Shown: positions 6,176-8,654 of the stretch, in pieces
Numbering within the stretch: position 1 is the stretch's first letter
How the letters are laid out: each line of letters starts with the position of its first letter
Assembly: GCA_009782695.1 (NCBI GenBank)
Contig: WRIO01000029.1
Coordinates: forward strand, 1-8,654
Origin: Candidatus Cloacimonadota bacterium
GTDB lineage: Bacteria > Cloacimonadota > Cloacimonadia > Cloacimonadales > WRIO01
Reading direction: 5' to 3'
Length of the DNA: 8,654 nucleotides
The notes under the pieces: model-generated
What the model was told of the DNA's origin: nothing
The model's input: only the letters and a program-made list of their open reading frames with translations
Database searches by the model: none
Position numbers and translations under genes: made by a program

Positions 6176-8654
6176 GAGTGGTTATCTTATCGTGTCGAGA
6201 CCACACAGTATCCGGACAACCCATATCGGGCGATAGCTTTTGACACGATGGGGAATACCTGGATAGGCACCCAAGACAAGGGTATCTATCGTTTTGATGG
6301 CTCTGATTGGGCAGTGTATAACACCACAAACACAGACTTGCCAACAAATAGGATAAATCATTTAGCCATAGATAGCAATAATAACCTGTGGATAGGCACC
6401 AGCGGCTATGGTCTGATACGCAAAGTGGCAGGAAATAGCTGGACCACAGCAAATATGATATTTCACAATTTACAGAACTCAGAAAGCGATTTTCCTTCCA
6501 ATGAAGTGAGCTGGATTACTATGCAGCGAAATGCTTCAGGTAGCTTTACAGATAGGATTTTGGTAGCTACCACGAATGGTTTAGCAGTGTTCAATGATCC
6601 TATCGACAATCCTTATGGGATCAGTGTGATAAAGATGAATGAAGAAAACCCTATATTACTCACTAATGAATTTACTTCTGTGGATATCCAATACAACGCT
6701 ATAAATGGCAATGCAATGGTGCGTTGGTTTGGCACAGCACAAGGCTTGTATAAGACATCTGCTTTGGGTGAGAATTGGGTGCTCTACAACACTTCAAACT
6801 CAGTGCTTACCGGCAATGGCATAAACAATGTTCGGGTGGATCATCTGGGGAATACATGGGTGAGCGTGTATAACTGGAGTAATAGTACTGGAGGCGGTCT
6901 GATACGCATACCTGCCACAGAATCACAGACTTGGGATGTCTACAATGCTACAAACCCAAACACTCTACCATCAAATTACATTCGTGATATAAAGTTCGAA
7001 AGAGACGGAAACAATTCTATTACTTGGTTAGCAACCGATGAGGGTATCGTCCGCTTCGATGGGTCAAACTGGACGACCTACACCCTGCCTCAAATCCCCA
7101 CAAAAAATATTTACTCTGTGACAGTGCGAGCTAATGGTGAAAAGTGGTTTGGCACGAATTTTAATCTGTTAAAGTTGGCTGGCACAGTATGGACAGCGAA
7201 TAACATCTTCGGCTCTGGTATACCCTCAAACAATGTGCAGACAGTAGCTTTTGAAGCAGAAAATATCGTAAAATGGATAGGCACAGCGAATGGGATGACC
7301 AGATTCGACGGTAATGATTGGATAGTATACAATATGGCAAATTCACAGCTCCCAACAAATGATGTTCGAAGTTTAGCAGTCGACCACAGCAATCTACTTT
7401 GGGTTGGCACCGCTAAATTTGTAAACCTCGGTGGCGGTTTGGCACGATTTAATTTTCAGACAAAAGAATGGGTAATCTACAAGAAGACAGACACTTCTAA
7501 CCCTCTAGATTCTGACACTATCTCGAAAATAGCTATAGATACCAATAATACCAAATGGATAGGAACATTAGAGCAAGGTGGTTTGTATTCGCTAAACACT
7601 GCTGGACAGTGGACATCGTATAAATACTCTCCCACAGGGCTTGCCTCAAATAATATTAGCGATATTTTTATAGATGAGGAAAATAACAAATGGATAGCTA
7701 CACCAGATTATGGTATCTCTGTGCTTGATGCAGAAAATAGCTTTATCCATAGATACAATACTGTGAATTCGAACCTGCTTTCAAACGACATAAAAAAGAT
7801 AAAACAAGACAAAAAAGGCTTTATTTGGGCTGTGACAGCCTATGGAATCGGCAAATTAGTCGACGATGTGTGGCAGATTTATACTTCTGAAAACACGAAT
7901 AGTATCTTGCCGAATACAGGTTTGACAGATATAGATTTCGATATAAATAATATAGGCTGGATCACCTCTAACGAAGGACTGATCAGGACGAATGAGATAG
8001 ACTGGACTACCATCACAGACCTTTCGCCAAATCATCTTTTACCATCAAACAACCTAAATGCGATTTTTATGGAAAACACAGAAACGAACTCTATAAAATG
8101 GATATGCACCAAAGACAGCGGAGTTAGCCTGTTTAGAGGAGGCAATTCTGCCTTTGGGACGGGATCTCATATCTTTATATTCCAGCACCCCATCACACCA
8201 AATGCCCTAAAAATAACTGGTATGGTAAACAATTTTGTGGTAGATGATGTCGAGTTTCGGGTCAACAACGTGGTGACACCACATACGGAAGTAGCTACAA
8301 ACACCTGGTTTGCAGATTACACTGTCCCTTCCACTCAAAACGTGACCATACGGTTTCGCTTTTGGCACGCGGCAGGTGACTCTATCCAAGACAGGAGAAT
8401 CAATGTTACGCTGCTAAATGGCGATAAACCCGGCAACCTTGACGGGCTGGCATCATTGGGGCTTCTGACGAGCTTACCTACCGAAGAGTGGTTTGTTACA
8501 GAGCTGCACGAAGGTTTTTATCGGTTCACAGATATTCGCGAGAGTTTGAAGGGTAATTTGATATTAAAAACGGCCGCTGGGAACGCAATCCAACAAAAAG
8601 TAAACTTAGATGACGAAAGATTTTATTGGGTAGATCTACCGACATACCCGATAT
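6113..8654 (+). CDS. Secreted double seven-bladed propeller protein (Reg_prop repeats), C-terminus cut off
   Basis: Exported beta-propeller protein of unknown specific function. The frame is open for 847 codons and runs off the right edge. Residues 1-21 are a Sec signal peptide (basic MRR, hydrophobic core, end LLLAQA before Glu22). Residues about 38-684 hold 14 repeats of about 45 residues with the two-component-regulator propeller pattern: LPxN, D..N..W-I-G-T, G[IL].RFDG..W..Y. The key Trp is at 50, 93, 205, 249, 305, 345, 388, 430, 482, 527, 572, 616 and 663, and blade 3 lacks it. Fourteen blades make two seven-bladed propellers, as in periplasmic sensors of hybrid two-component systems and in PorZ of type IX secretion. 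Residues about 686-772 look like an Ig-type beta domain, not an obvious Y_Y_Y domain. Residues 773-847 are beta-rich and unrecognised. It lies behind its own sigma-54 promoter. Whether a kinase, a sorting signal or simply a stop follows cannot be seen. Confidence 0.87.
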   Translation, partial: MRRFILLFICMIFSGLLLAQAEWLSYRVETTQYPDNPYRAIAFDTMGNTWIGTQDKGIYRFDGSDWAVYNTTNTDLPTNRINHLAIDSNNNLWIGTSGYGLIRKVAGNSWTTANMIFHNLQNSESDFPSNEVSWITMQRNASGSFTDRILVATTNGLAVFNDPIDNPYGISVIKMNEENPILLTNEFTSVDIQYNAINGNAMVRWFGTAQGLYKTSALGENWVLYNTSNSVLTGNGINNVRVDHLGNTWVSVYNWSNSTGGGLIRIPATESQTWDVYNATNPNTLPSNYIRDIKFERDGNNSITWLATDEGIVRFDGSNWTTYTLPQIPTKNIYSVTVRANGEKWFGTNFNLLKLAGTVWTANNIFGSGIPSNNVQTVAFEAENIVKWIGTANGMTRFDGNDWIVYNMANSQLPTNDVRSLAVDHSNLLWVGTAKFVNLGGGLARFNFQTKEWVIYKKTDTSNPLDSDTISKIAIDTNNTKWIGTLEQGGLYSLNTAGQWTSYKYSPTGLASNNISDIFIDEENNKWIATPDYGISVLDAENSFIHRYNTVNSNLLSNDIKKIKQDKKGFIWAVTAYGIGKLVDDVWQIYTSENTNSILPNTGLTDIDFDINNIGWITSNEGLIRTNEIDWTTITDLSPNHLLPSNNLNAIFMENTETNSIKWICTKDSGVSLFRGGNSAFGTGSHIFIFQHPITPNALKITGMVNNFVVDDVEFRVNNVVTPHTEVATNTWFADYTVPSTQNVTIRFRFWHAAGDSIQDRRINVTLLNGDKPGNLDGLASLGLLTSLPTEEWFVTELHEGFYRFTDIRESLKGNLILKTAAGNAIQQKVNLDDERFYWVDLPTYPI
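6224..8164 (+). repeat. Fourteen tandem propeller blades (two propellers)
   Basis: Approximate blade limits in residues: 38-79, 81-130, 131-185, 187-235, 237-288, 290-332, 333-374, 375-417, 418-469, 470-514, 515-559, 560-603, 604-647 and 648-684. Core words are WIGT, WFGT or WVGT, then a Gly-hydrophobic turn, RFDG, an aromatic pair (W..Y) and LP[ST]N linking to the next blade. Blade 3 (LVATTNGLAVF) lacks the Trp, and blade 7 lacks the Gly-turn (FNLLKLAG). Blades 3, 5 and 9 carry longer loops. Period is about 130-165 bases; the repeats are diverged in DNA, not recent copies. Confidence 0.85.
8165..8653 (+). other. Beta-rich C-terminal region after the propellers
   Basis: Residues 685-847 of the propeller protein. 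The first part (to about 772) alternates hydrophobic strands and turns around VDDVEFRVNN, WFADYTVPS and VTIRFRFWHA, as in an Ig or fibronectin-type sandwich. The second part has LASLGLLTSLP, then GFYRFTDIRESLKG and FYWVDLP near the edge. I do not recognise a named family in either. The usual Y_Y_Y sensor domain pattern is not clear. Confidence 0.45.

Noticed and set aside
6150..8389. Reverse-strand open frames of 60 to 100 codons across the propeller gene
   Set aside because: The + strand frame is open throughout, with regular blade repeats, which explains this stretch fully.

Overview
The window carries three genes in a row on the + strand and is almost wholly coding; the only real gap is 126 bases (5987-6112). 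The sequence is AT-rich (roughly 40% GC by eye), uses many ATA, AGA/AGG and CTA codons, and reads TGA as stop. An outer-membrane barrel gene marks a diderm bacterium. The style (a TamA/TamB pair followed by a large secreted two-component-regulator-type propeller protein) suggests the Fibrobacteres-Chlorobi-Bacteroidetes group or a nearby candidate phylum such as Cloacimonadota. That placement is inference; no marker gene here settles it.

Layout. (1) 27-1829: a 600-residue Omp85-family protein with a signal peptide, three POTRA domains and a 16-strand-type barrel ending in the family's conserved C-terminal motifs, best called TamA-like. (2) 1829-5986: a 1385-residue TamB (DUF490) protein with an N-terminal membrane anchor and a textbook C-terminal TamB domain. 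Its start codon overlaps the stop of the first gene by one base (TAATG), so the two are almost certainly cotranscribed and translationally coupled. (3) From 6113 past the right edge: a secreted protein with 14 propeller blades (two seven-bladed propellers) followed by beta-rich domains. It starts at TTG and is cut by the window end.

The first two genes form an envelope-spanning module: TamB is anchored in the inner membrane and crosses the periplasm to the POTRA domains of the Omp85 partner in the outer membrane. Known roles of such pairs are outer-membrane protein assembly and phospholipid transport to the outer membrane. The third gene appears to be a separate transcription unit: a near-perfect sigma-54 (RpoN) promoter, TGGCAC-N5-TTGCAT with GG and GC exactly 10 bases apart, lies about 55-70 bases before its start codon. 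This is the most striking regulatory signal in the window.

I found no RNA genes, mobile elements, CRISPR arrays or convincing terminators. I see no clearly new molecular system. The points most worth checking are the sigma-54 control of the propeller gene, the apparent duplication of a whole propeller within that gene, and a very basic lysine/arginine segment inserted near the N-terminus of TamB.
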